From Theristus sp. LFF4_11 (taxonomy: Eukaryota > Nematoda > Chromadorea > Monhysterida > Xyalidae), in contig JASANC010003755.1 of the NCBI GenBank assembly GCA_030248135.1, forward strand, positions 186,001 through 250,000: a DNA stretch of 64,000 nt, in the 5' to 3' direction. The notes beneath the pieces are model-generated. The model was not told the DNA's origin. It made no database searches and worked only from the letters and a program-made list of their open reading frames with translations. Positions 41,154 through 52,162 of the stretch are shown piece after piece; position 1 is the stretch's first letter, and each line of letters opens with the position of its first letter. The position numbers and the translations under genes were made by a program.

Positions 41154-42767
41154 TCACAGTTTGTTGTCAAATATACTTTTGACAGTGCACAGCAGAAACG
41201 CAACCACGCACGAGCCCAACGGTCCCAAGGAGCTCCTACGAATCACGGAAATATTTGCATGCTTCTGGCGACTTTTCTCAGCTTTTGGTTCCTTGTGTCG
41301 TTTTTCGTTTTCTTCTTCACTTTCTTTTTTTGTGTCTTCCTTTTCTTTACTTTCATTATCTTCTTTTTCTTTGTATTCTTTTTCTTTACTTTCATTATCT
41401 TCTTTTTCTTTGGTTTCTTCCTTTTCTTCAGTTGCCTCGGGTTTTTCCTCAGCTGTTTCTTTTTCTTCATTGCTTGTTTCCTTCTTGCTCTTCCTTGTGT
41501 GTTCTCTTGTCTTTTTCCTTTCATCACCTTTGTCTTTCCTTTGAACTGTGGTTGTTTTGGGTCTGGCATGCTGAAGCAATTTGCAAAGGAAGATTTTGCA
41601 ATTAGTTGAATTCAAAAAGTATCAATTTTGGTTCCAATGAGTTTTATCATTTTGAAAGTTGTCGCTCTTCGCAATTCGTTAAAAAAGTTTACCGGCTTCT
41701 TGGTGGTTGTACTTGTTGTTGGATGGGTTGATTCCATGCGGAGTCTCTGCGCCTGTTGCTGCATTTCAAAAAAACGTCGCCAGCTGTCTTCCATCAAATC
41801 GTCGAATTCGCTGTTTTCTTTTAGCATCTGATCGAACATGGCCTCCATCTCCTTCGCCGTTTTCATTAAATCTTCTGCAGAAGAAATTTTTAGCTTGCAA
41901 CAATCGAACATCTCTGTTTGGTGCTTTGAAAGTGAAGTTTTCAAAATCGCTACCCATTTCAGCGGTGTCGATGGTCGATATCGGTATCAGTTCGATAGCG
42001 GGAAATAGTTGCGGTCTGATCGGCCGACGGCTTGTCCCCTTTGTTGATGACTTGTGAGTCTCACGGTCAGTCGTTGCCTGTGTGGCAGTGAGCAGATGCA
42101 TCGAGTGACCGGTGGATGTGGCTGCCGTTGACTTTGCTGGCTGATGCGAGGGCATCAACATGTGCTGGCCATGCGGCGTGGCACTGCTTGCCTTTGTGGA
42201 CTGCGTTTCATGGACGTCTTCTTGTTTGGCGTGTTTCGGTTTCGGCCGACCAGATGTGCGCTTCATATCGTTGAGCCATTGGTCGAGTTTCTTCTCGTCT
42301 GTCATTGCATCTGTTGAATAAACGTGAAGTGATCAATTAAAATATGGATTGCAGCGATGACCACAACAATATCCATGAAGCCGCTTTTAAACTGAAACCT
42401 TTGACGGTGGTGGTTTTGAAGGATTGATAAGAAAAGAGTAGCGATTTTTGTATTTGCTCACCCTCAAACTTGTCGAAGCTGAATGGATCTTGCGGTGATG
42501 TTTTGCTGTTTGTGCCAAAATTATCGAAGTCGAAACGATGTTGTGTTGATGCTTTGCTGGTTGTGATGTGCGTGTGCGGTTTGCTGGTGGGCATGGTGGC
42601 CAGCGCGTTTGTGTGAAGCTTGTCGTGATATTCACCACTGGGTGAACCGTTCCATTCACCAGAGGCTACAACTACATACAACTACAACCAATTGAATGAA
42701 CTGATTGAGAATAAGAATTATTCAAAGAGACATAAAACATCAGCATCACCCCCTCACCTGGATGTTG
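41154..42767 (-). CDS. Unrecognised protein with Phe/Asp motifs and Lys/Glu-rich tail (5' end missing)
   Basis: I do not recognise a family. Exons 42767-42758 (10-base microexon, tentative), 42665-42462, 42310-41954, 41874-41693 and 41570-41154 join in phase to about 390 residues. Seen, in order: FDFDNFG and DPFSFDKFE repeats of the kind that bind clathrin-adaptor or similar domains; KKLDQWLNDMKR; a Ser/Thr/His-rich linker; a predicted helix EDLMKTAKEMEAMFDQML with FDDLMEDSWRRFFEMQQQAQ; then a run rich in KE and EDNESKEKE repeats; and a C-terminal stretch LGSCVVAFLLCTVK that is short for a membrane anchor. The start is not found. The opposite strand gives a long Phe/Ser frame over the KE region, which is a shadow. 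Confidence 0.6.
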
Positions 42768-43017
42768 CTGGTAAGCAAAAATTATGGACAGAATGAGAAT
42801 TGAATGATCAAACATGATTTATGAGTATTTATTGATTATTTTTCGTTGTATTCTTCTGTTTCACGAATTGATTCAACATGCACACATTCAACAGAAAACT
42901 TTTAACTTCATAAACGTTACAAGAAAGGCGTTTCCATCAGAACGGCTAGACTTGTTCACGTGTTTTTTCCGAAATTTTATCAAGCTTGTTGATCAACATG
43001 TGTTTCTTTCATCAGAT

Positions 43018-43224
43018 TCAAAACGTAGATTCTTTGTGAACGCTGCAAAAGTTTAGTTTCCTTTTTTTGCTTGTCCGCTTGCAAATTATTTTTTTGGGCT
43101 TCTTTTGCATATTTCTCCATTGGTTTGTTTCATTTTCTGTCGATTCTTTATATTTATATTGCGTCGATCCGTTTGTCACCGTTGCAAATATCACATAAAA
43201 AGTCACGAGAGCAAAAAAATGCAT
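43018..43224 (-). CDS. Possible small secreted basic protein
   Basis: An ATG-initiated 68-residue frame. It begins with a hydrophobic stretch (HFFALVTFYVIFATV) ending before NGS, like a signal peptide, followed by a Lys-rich part with two Cys (IICKR and FCSV). It might instead be the first exon of the gene downstream at 41154-42767, but I found no phase-matched join. No homologue recognised. Confidence 0.35.
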   Translation of the reverse strand: MHFFALVTFYVIFATVTNGSTQYKYKESTENETNQWRNMQKKPKKIICKRTSKKRKLNFCSVHKESTF

Positions 43225-43998
43225 CACGCACAACAGAGAAACGAAATGCAATGTCACTGGAACGTTGTGGCACACAAGCTTGGATTAATCATCAGCGACA
43301 TGAATGAGCGTTTTAGCACTGTCTTTTTCAGATTTCACGGTGGCTGTTTATAAAAAACCAGGTCGGAACGGCCGTGAAAAATAAAATGTTTATTAAAAAA
43401 CCGCACTGTAAGCAATAATACAAATCATCTTGCGTGTTTTAGATCAAAGGTTATATGTTGCGTTGTTGAAAAATATTTTCCTGAACATTTGCATGTACGT
43501 ATCCAGTCTTTAATTTTTGTTGGTTGCATATTTGATTCGATGTTCTGTTTCTCAGACTTAACATTTCTACCGATCTGTATAAAAAGTGTACAGTTTTCTT
43601 TTTTTCGTTGAACATTATATTTTTAAAAGTTTGTTGTTGCTCGCTTTTGCTTGTGTGAGAGAGATTTGTGGCACAAACAATGTGATTTATCGAACGGATT
43701 TCTTGGTAAGAACGCAACTGCAATGAAACGTAACGAAATGGAAACGTTACCTGGCGAAATTGACAGGTTGTCACTCAATGATTGGTTGATTTTTCTAGTT
43801 TTTCAAAAATATTGACATTATTTCTCACATACAATAAAACGATTATGAAGCATACACAAATTGGCATTTGAATCTGGCATGCTGATTGGCTGCAACGAGC
43901 TGGTTGCATCAAAGTCAGCAACCCAAATTCAGATGCTTCCAATCAGTAGATGTGATCGGATTTACGTCACAAATGGACCGTGTTTTACTATGAATCAG

Positions 43999-44308
43999 AC
44001 CTCCGCCCGTGCCGACGACGTCGCCGCCAATCGAGCTGGAAATCGTCGCAAGCAATAAAGCACCAGCAATAATTGTCACTAAAGAAACTGAACAGCAGCT
44101 CAAAACGCAACCGGCTAACGCGGCTAACGAGCGCACTGCCAGTGATGAAGGAAACAAGCCCGGCACCCCCCAAGCGCTTGCGGAGCGACTGTCGGCGACG
44201 TCGAAGTCAAGTTTACTGAAAAAACGTTCCCGCCGACGGCCGCACCCCGCGTCACTCGGCGTCGGCAGCGCGTTGCTGGGCGTCTTCCTGCTGCTCACGG
44301 TCGCGTGA
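43999..44308 (+). CDS. 3' exon of a putative tail-anchored protein
   Basis: Begins after a GAATCAG acceptor and stays open for about 100 codons to TGA. Seen: a Pro/Thr/Ser linker, an Ala/Glu/Gln-rich part, a basic cluster LLKKRSRRRP, then a hydrophobic C-terminus SALLGVFLLLTVA at the very end, the layout of a tail-anchored membrane protein. The upstream exon or exons were not found and no family is recognised. An alternative is that the exon ends at GC|GTGAGA before the stop. Confidence 0.4.
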
Positions 44309-44557
44309 GATTTTTAAATACAGTTTTCGGTTGTTATCTGTTTTTATTTCAATTCAACTTTCTTATTTAGCTCTTGACAAATAATGACGCTGTCGACATT
44401 TTCGCCAGTTATTGAGTCTGCTTCTTTTAAAGGCCTGTAAAGTGTGACGTACACTGTATGCGTAAACGGCCTATCCCGTCTCGATGAATGTTCGCATACG
44501 TCAGTGTTGACGTACCCCCCCCCCAACCTTCTCGCCCAAACATTTCCGCTGTGACAA

Positions 44558-44821
44558 ATGTCAGCACCCGAACCAGCCCCGTTTTTGCAGCTGTGCACCT
44601 TGTACCACCAGTTGCGCTACGGCTCGAACGCACCAAAACACGCCGCATTCAACACGTGCATCAAAGGTGTCAACTATTGGTGGTGCATTGTGGTGTACGT
44701 CATCGGTGGCGTGGTACCCGGTGGTCTCCTGGTGGCACGCGGACTTGGTCTCTTGAAATGGGTGAATGCTGAACGCTCAAGTGACGACGGCAGTGATACA
44801 CCGGAACAGACAAAGTTCTGA
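44558..44821 (+). CDS. Possible small membrane protein
   Basis: An ATG-initiated 87-codon frame with one clear hydrophobic segment (WWCIVVYVIGGVVPGG) and a polar acidic tail ending PEQTKF. It lies 250 bases after the tail-anchored exon and may be part of the same gene; a competing frame over the same DNA is Cys-rich. No family recognised. Confidence 0.35.
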   Translation: MSAPEPAPFLQLCTLYHQLRYGSNAPKHAAFNTCIKGVNYWWCIVVYVIGGVVPGGLLVARGLGLLKWVNAERSSDDGSDTPEQTKF

Positions 44822-45158
44822 GTGAATACAGAGGAGACGACTGTTTCAAAACATTTAGTTGCAATATTTCGATTTTCACAACACAATTGTTTTACACATA
44901 CGGTTATACACAAACACAAGAGCTTGAATGAATAATTTCAATGAAGTTTTGCGCAAAGATTTCAGGAAATCCCCAAACAGAAACATGTGTACAGTGTGCA
45001 CTCAGCAAATAGCAAAACATTCAATGCGACAGGATTTCAGCCTCTTTACAAACAACAAAGAATCACAAAATAGAGAAGTTTCATCAGCTTGAAATTATGA
45101 TTCGTTCATTATTCATGTTCATCCCAACGATGCAATTTCAAACAAGAAATAATTCTGT

Positions 45159-48100
45159 TCATTTCCGAGGTCGTCGCCGTCCGCGTCGCCCATGTCCGGA
45201 CTCGGCCAATTGTTCTGCTTGCTTTGTGATCATCAACTGAAAAATCCCAAATTGACTAATCACTAAACATTCAGAAAATCTACGTAACTTCGCCTTAAAT
45301 TCGCAGAAAAAACTCACGTTCAAATCTTCGATCGGGTCTCGTTTCCGTTTCAAGTCCAACGGCAGAACGTTGAATTTTTCGTGCAGAATGTCAAACACGT
45401 CTTCGGTCAAAAAGCCGGGCATCAGCGGGCCAAGTCGAATGTTTTTCACGCCTGTCGATCATTTGGACATTTTTTCAACTTGGTCAATTTGCAGAACTGA
45501 CCAAATGCACATGAATTTACCCAAATGCAGCAACGTGAGCAGCACTGCAACAGCCTTCTGCTCAAACCAACTGATGCACAGTGATAATGGCAGACTGTTG
45601 ATGTCGGTTTTCAGTGCTTCCGCCAGTGTCAGGGCAACCCAAAGACAAACAAATTGTGAATCGCTGAATGTTTACAAAAGAACTTTGTCATTTGAGCGTT
45701 CACCAACTTTCACAGCTCCGTACGCATCGTTGCATTGGCCCATGTCCAGCAATCGAGGTATACCAGTTGTTCCAAGTGTTCCTGAAAATCGACAGAAGCG
45801 CTTCGATCATTGGCGCCAATGGATAGAGCAGGGCCATGCTGTGTCCACCTTTACGAGGCCATCGGCCCGCGGGGCGCTCAGCACCCATTCAAACCAACAC
45901 CAAATTACCGCAGTTTCATACCTTCGGGTTTCAGGAACAGATTTTCCAAGTGAAAAATGCACCGAATCTTTTAATTTTTTGCCATAAACTGAACAAGTGA
46001 TTCTACAAAAAATACCCCCCCCCCCAACCATAATCGCGTCTCGTGTTGAATCGATACTTTGCACAGCCGAGCGTCAATATCAGCGTGTCCTCTGGCGAGT
46101 TCTCGACGATGTCCGTGAACCAGCTGCGTTTGTTCTCCGAGCCATCGCAGCCGCCGACCAGGAACAAATGGCGCAGTTCACCCGAATCAACCGCTTCAAG
46201 AACCTGTGAAACCGAGTTTGAAAAAATGCATCTGTGAAGTGTGCCACGCCACACCCAGACAACGAACCACCAGTTCAAGCAAAACACCAATGCGCAATGC
46301 TACAAAATAACTCACTGGGAAAGTGGGTCATAAAAGGGGATTTCTGGATCTGAATCTACTTTTGGTTTTATTGGTCTTCTTGAATGTGTCTGAATTGAAT
46401 TTCGTGAACCCAGTGAGATTTGCTCAGTGTTTCCAACAATGCAAACATGGCACCTTCGACGCAGCACCCAGTATCGCCTCGCGACCAAATCCAACCATGA
46501 TCGGGTCTCGTTTCAGCTTTTCACACTCTTCCTTCGTGAACCCTTTCATCTCAAGTGCCTGCTCAATCAGAGCATCCATGCCGTTGGGCGTGTGAATGTC
46601 GACGTGGTTCACGCCAGGCCAGCCAACTGCGTTCAGCGTATACAAACGACCCTAAATTTTACTTTTGTTTTTGAAAATTCATTGAATGATCAGCGTTTTT
46701 CCTAAACTTACATGATATGCCATGCGTGGCTCGATGAGACAGTTCGTTGTGACTATGATTGGACCGGGAAACATTGGAAACTCAAACTGCTGCACCTGCC
46801 AGGCGCCGCCGTAGTTGCCGACAAGATGCTGAAGAAGAAATTGAGACTGTGTCAAAAATTTCATGTCAGTGAACACTGAAAAAATGCAGCGATTGTATGG
46901 ATCGGGGGGCAAATTTGTCTGTTTACTTTTACTCGAAAGTAACTGACAAACGAACTGAGAAAAACTTGGAGAGTGACCATTGGACCGTGACCAAGAATTG
47001 AAATTGCGATTTGTTCGTCTGTTTTTATTTTTTGTTTAAAAGTAAAACTCGACCGAACCGAGCGACCTTGTGCTTTCTCAGCTGCGGGTAGCCGTGCGCG
47101 GGCAGCATCTCGCCGTGCGTGTACACGTTGACGCCCGTGCCGTCGGTTGCCTCGAGCACTCGCTTCAAGTCGTGCATGTCGTGACCGGACACCAGGATGC
47201 ACTGCCATGTGCGTTTGAAACATTCAGCAGTTTAGATCAATTGGTGCAATCAATCAGTCAATCAAACAAACAATCAGTCAACGTTGTCAGATTTGCTGAA
47301 AGTGCAGACTAAAACTGGCCGAAATAAAAAAAGGTCAAAACTTGTTGCGAACCGGGCCCGGCTCCGGCGACATCTTGCAGTGCACCGGCGACGGCACTCC
47401 CAGCAGGGCTCGATGTCCCTGGTCCAACAACTCCATGACACGCAGATTCACGGCGCCCACTTCCAGCGCCTTGCCCAGGTTTGCACCCAGATCGTGATTG
47501 TCATTGCCTGGTGCATCAGTCAGCCAGTCGAGAAGCTGAGAATGTTTGATAAAATGAGCTGAGAAGGCATGCAAAAAAGTGCGAACAGGGGCTCGAAATG
47601 CCGCTTAGAGATGGTATAACCTATTTTTTTAAACGTGTCCCACTGAAATGACGTCATGTGCCGCCAAACATGCGCTTGCCGTTCACAGCAAACTAGCTTT
47701 TCCGTTTAGCCGATTTCTTCCCGTAAACAAATGGTGAATGTCGAATCAGTTACACCAAACTGACATTTTAGTGCCTGTACTTAAACGGCTCGTGTACTAT
47801 TCCGGCCCGCGAAATTCCGGCTCGTAGAATTCCGGCCCGCTCATTCCGGCCCGAAGAATTCCGGCCCGAAGAATTCCGGCCCGGAGAATTCCGGCCCGGA
47901 CAATTTTCGCCAGCAAGAACAATATTAAACCACACGAAGTGATTTTTGGAAAATAAGTTAAGTGTGATTTTTTATTTCTGTTTAGAACTTGCTTGCAGGG
48001 ACTTGTTGTAGGTTCCTAATCCTAAGCCAAGCCTTTTTGATAAGGTAAAAGGGTCACAAATCCTGTTCATGATAAAAAAATTTAAAAATTTAGTTGTATT

Positions 48101-49904
48101 TTTTTTCCAAAAGGTTTCACTTTCCAAAAAAGCAAACAGGACGAAGATCATTGAAAATACACTGTAACATGTGAACATCGATATTTTTATTTTATTATTT
48201 CATTACCAAAATCACTTCGTGTGGTTTAATATTGTTCGTGCTGGCGAAAATTCTCCGGGCCGGAATTCTCCGGGCCGGAATTCTTCGGGCCGGAATTCTT
48301 CGGGCCGGAATGAGCGGGCCGGAATTCTTCAGGCCGGAATTAGCGGGCCGGAATTGTACCCCCCTTGACAAACGGACCTTTTTAAAGCAAATGACGTCAT
48401 TTTACTCCGGACACGTTTGAATAAATCTACAATACAAAAATCGTAGTGGTAAAAAACAGCTGTGCGATTTAGCGCGCTTGGCAGCTGCCTCGTAGCGGAC
48501 GTGTTTTCGGTGACCACAGTATACAATGCACATACCGCGAGTATCTGCGTGTCCACGTGTTCGTCGACCTGGCCGAGTCTGTTCGCGTGCTCGTAGTACG
48601 TGGCGGCGCCCTTCAGCCCGTAAATGATCATCTCGCGAACGCCGCGCACGGACGCGCCGTAAATCGGCAGCATCGCCTCCACACCGATCTGGGTGCCTGG
48701 AAAAAATACAAAAACCTGTTTTTAAATTTTGCAATTTGGGTTCTCTGCGAAATAAACAAATACGTTTCGTTAAATAAAAAAGCCAGGCCACAGCGCACCA
48801 AGCGCCCCCAATTGCTCCATGGTCATCGAGCGCATCGCGTGCTTGTTTGCCTCGAGCAGCGTCTGCTTCGGCGGCCGCTCCGGTTTGTTTTGCTCGCTAC
48901 ATTTCGCCCGATATCGATCCTGCAACGTGTCGTACGTGTCCAGCAGGCGGTGGATGTACGGCACGAAACGGTCGCCGTCGAAATTCACGTTGGTCACCGT
49001 GCTGAAGGGCAATCGTTTGCTTAAACGCTTACGAAAGCTTTACGCGGAGGCTTGCTTACTCAATGGTGAACGGTACGCAAAGGCTTACGCAAAGGTTCCC
49101 GTGGAGACTCACGCAAGGTCTTAGGCAAAGGTTTATGCAAAGAATGACTGAGAAAAAAGAGACACGTAAATCTTTTGCCCAACCAGGAAACTGCACACAC
49201 TGAACAAAGTGTTTACTTTACTGTTTCTCTGTACCTATGTAACGTTGTGCAGTAGCACAGAGTAACCAAAAACAATAACAGTCTTTACGTACGCAAACAG
49301 ACATTCCTTCACAATGCCACTGGCGTCCAAATCGATCGATTCGCCAAGTTCAACGAGTCGCGTCGCGTAAAATGAAACGCCACGGCACAAATAAACAGTC
49401 AAATCCTGTGAAATGTTTGCGCAAAAAATGCAAAAAGCAAAACTAAAATTATAGCAGCAGCATAATTTTTTTTAAATTTTTTAAAGATAAAAGATCGGCT
49501 GCATAAAAGAAAAAATAATTTTCTGAATGAATAGTTCTGAGTTGTCGGCAGCGAACCTGCAGTTTCGCCACCTCCGGCGTTTTGCCGCAGACGCCGATCT
49601 CCACGCAGCCGGTGCGATTTTTCGTCTGCTCGCACTGGAAACAGAACATCTTGTGGCTGTCGTCGGTCGCCTTCGCTGAAAACATGAGTCGCAAAAGTTT
49701 TTTTTTCAAGTTTTCAAAATTCGGTGGCATTGCAATGATCTGACCAGCAGCAGCAGACGCCAGTGTACGAACGCCAGTGGCTGGCCGCGGCACCTTGCCA
49801 TTTTGTGGTCGCAGCATCGGTGGCACACTCAAGAATCGTCTCGGCTTTGTTGCCGCCGATTTCGCAGCCTGTGCCACGCACGAACGAATTGCGGAGCGTT
49901 GCAT
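45159..49904 (-). CDS. hcp: Hybrid-cluster protein (HCP, prismane) with mitochondrial-type presequence
   Basis: HCP holds a [4Fe-4S] cluster and a mixed 4Fe-2O-2S hybrid cluster; bacterial forms reduce hydroxylamine and, more relevantly, nitric oxide. Fourteen exons join in phase: 49904-49745, 49675-49557, 49405-49293, 49001-48799, 48696-48536, 47535-47353, 47201-47067, 46828-46712, 46651-46454, 46203-46029, 45781-45724, 45663-45521, 45451-45318, 45236-45159; 658 residues. Seen: [15 protein letters not shown] (Cys-x2-Cys-x8-Cys-x5-Cys); then the hybrid-cluster ligand motifs GHDMHDL (His), [10 protein letters not shown] (Glu), [19 protein letters not shown] and GQCND (Cys), and WFEQKA (Glu, Lys). 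All are present. The first 64 residues, before MFCFQC, are rich in Arg, Ala and Ser with no acidic residue until just before the core, like a mitochondrial targeting peptide. The C-terminus is an Arg-rich tail. Confidence 0.95.
47631..48418. mobile_element. Fold-back element with AATTCCGGCCCG repeats in HCP intron 5
   Basis: Ends AAACGTGTCC and a nearby TGACGTCAT are inverted at both sides. Inner arms carry 6-8 tandem, roughly 15-base units of AATTCCGGCCCG(A/G)AG at 47795-47905, facing an inverted set at 48245-48358. These are followed by complementary TTTTCGCCAGCA-GAACAATATT blocks. No coding capacity; subterminal repeat arrays of this kind are typical of transposase-binding sites. Confidence 0.7.
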
Positions 49905-51145
49905 TTTTGTCAAGCAAATGGCCTCTATTTTGATTATACCCTAAAATAAAAAAAACGCTGCTCTGAGTTCAGATAACAAACTAAAACATGAACTATCGTC
50001 TGAAAAAAATCTGTTCAACAAATTTTTTTAAATGCAAGTGCGCAATTGTGTTGCAGAAATCACGTAGCAAAATGGCAATTATCACACAGCGAGAGGTGAC
50101 AGAGTAGAGGAGAGTAATTCACACAATTACGAAACCGGTTTTGAAAACTCAGTGAAAAAGTGACAAGTGACAGCAATAACATTTGTCAAATTGTTGTTTG
50201 CATTTGACAACATAACTGATAAAAATCCAAAACTTATTGTCAAAATCAAAATATGACACGCTGCACGCAAATCATATGTTTCATCTCGCACCGAAAATAA
50301 AGTTCAACAAAAAACGTATCAACACAGCCAGGCAGTCAGCAAGTCTGAACAGACAGCCAGCGTGTATTTTTGTGTCGTACGTGCAATTCAGCATTTTTCG
50401 CCCAAAGAAGCACAGAAAATACTGCGTACGTGGTTGTTTACGTAGTTTTTCTGTATCGATCGTGTTTTGCATTAGTGGCTGCCTTCCCCCAGTGCCAAGT
50501 GTGCATTGTGACTGCGCTCAATCCAGGCTACCTCCTGCTGTGTGGATGTGATGATGCCCCAGTGTCACAGTTGACGTGACCAATCAGCGTGCTGCAACGC
50601 TGGCTGCACATTGCGGTGTATGTCCATCTGCAGATAGCCGTGCTGACGTGCAGCAGTCGAATTCACGTTTTTCTGAAGACCGTCTGTTTTATCAAAGCTG
50701 CACATTGGTGTTTATTTGTGACTGTGCAACATTCCTATGCTACAGTATGGCCGAATAAATGAGGCAGTCCATCAAGGCGGGATCAGCCGCAGACTAGGAG
50801 TTGTCTTTTTCAAAAAAGCCAACGTAGTTCCCAATCATGTGTACAAGGGATAAAGAATGAACAGAATAGCGCGGATAATCCATTAGTTTAAAAAAAACGC
50901 GACAAATTTGGCACACAATTCAGTTTATGAACGTCTTTTTTCTTTCATTCAAAATTCGCGCGCTCCTTGCACCCTGAAAAAAGCTGCCATGTTTAACCGG
51001 CCATACCGTATAACAGAGTGCACAGTCTTCAGACGGCAACGTTATCATGTTTCACAAAACGTTTGTATTTTACTGGGGATGATAGCGCATTTTTATTGAA
51101 CATGCAAATGTACAATTGAAATTCGTAAACAAAAGCCAATGCCAA
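49905..51145. other. Intergenic, one MITE, no gene recognised
   Basis: Upstream of HCP. Apart from the MITE at 50741-51010 nothing is recognised; the HCP promoter should lie here, but no specific site can be supported. Confidence 0.45.
50741..51010. mobile_element. TACAGTATGG MITE, copy 1
   Basis: 270 bases starting TACAGTATGGCCGAATAA and ending with an inverted TACGGTATGGCCGGTTAA, consistent with a TA-targeting element. It is about 85% identical by eye to the copy at 58028-58292. Confidence 0.75.
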
Positions 51146-52162
51146 TCACAAGTTCGAGTTCACCACAGACGTGCGAAAGCGATGCTGCTGCTGGTTGGTG
51201 TCGTCAAACGTCAGCAACGCCTTGTAGGTGTTGTACTGGTCGCACATCCACGTGAACACACGCCACTCCAGAACGAGCATGAACGGCAGCGCAATCACGG
51301 CCAACACCGGGAAACTGATCAGATACAGCGGACTGCGGTAGACGAGCTCGACGATCAGGTGCACCACGCTGTACACAAGCACGAGCAGCTGAAAACGAAC
51401 AACTGTGGTCAGCAGTCACTGAATTGCTGAATCTGGTCGTTTTTTCTATTTTTGCAAACTTCCATGTTTTGTGACAGTTTGACGACAAAAAACGGGGCAA
51501 CCAAAATGCGTTTTTACGTTGCACACGTGAACTGCGTTTTACAATAGCCGTTCAGCCCCGGCCGTTTTACTCGGTGTTTCGGCTGATCGACCACTGTACA
51601 TGTTGAACATTTGAATTGTGACGAAAAACAAAACCGTAAGCTCGGTTTTCTAATTTCGTTTTCTCATACCGAGAGCAGCATGTGCGGCAGCACGAGTCGC
51701 GGGCGTCGTTCGACCAGTGCAACAATGAACAACACGGAACAGAGGATCCACGCGGACACCACGCTCATCTCAACATAGAACGAATAGCTGCATGAAAACG
51801 CTCACAGTTTACGTACACTGACCAGAAAACTAATTCTAGCAAAAAGAAGTTCAACATTGTGTCGAGTTGAATGGTGAGTTATGGGTCAGATGAACGTTTT
51901 GTTAAATATACCAATCTTTCTCAACAAAGAACCAAAGTTTCAAAACGTTACCAGATTATGATGACCGGCAAAAGCGGTCCAAGCAGCCACCTACCGAGCC
52001 CTGTCGTGTCGACCGTCCTGTTCCGTGAGATAGTAGGTGCACATTGCGAGACTGAACAAACCGCTGAACATTTGCACGAACGCAATCATCCAGCCCCAGC
52101 GCTCCGGCGGCAGTCGCACGCAGAAGCATGCGTTGCAGCACTGCGCCCCTTTGCGCACGATT
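51146..52162 (-). CDS. LAPTM-like multi-span membrane protein (5' end missing)
   Basis: Exons 52162-51995, 51787-51670 and 51388-51146 join in phase to about 176 residues with a genuine stop. Seen: a Cys cluster GAQCCNACFCVRLP directly before the first membrane segment, three further hydrophobic segments (AWILCSVLFIVALV, LLVLVYSVVHLIVEL, ISFPVLAVIALPFMLVL), then WMCDQYNTYKALL and a polar tail with Gln repeats. A Cys-rich start followed by four spans and a C-Y cytosolic motif is the LAPTM (lysosomal four-span) layout; similarity is by layout rather than strong identity. There is no PPxY motif at the tail. The first exon was not found. Confidence 0.55.

Noticed and set aside
41092..41609. Plus-strand Phe/Ser-rich membrane-like frames
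   Set aside because: They are the antisense of the Lys/Glu-repeat exon, which is supported by splice sites and phase.
45159..49904. Bacterial contamination as the source of HCP
   Set aside because: Thirteen phase-consistent introns and adjoining eukaryotic genes on the same sequence rule this out, barring misassembly.
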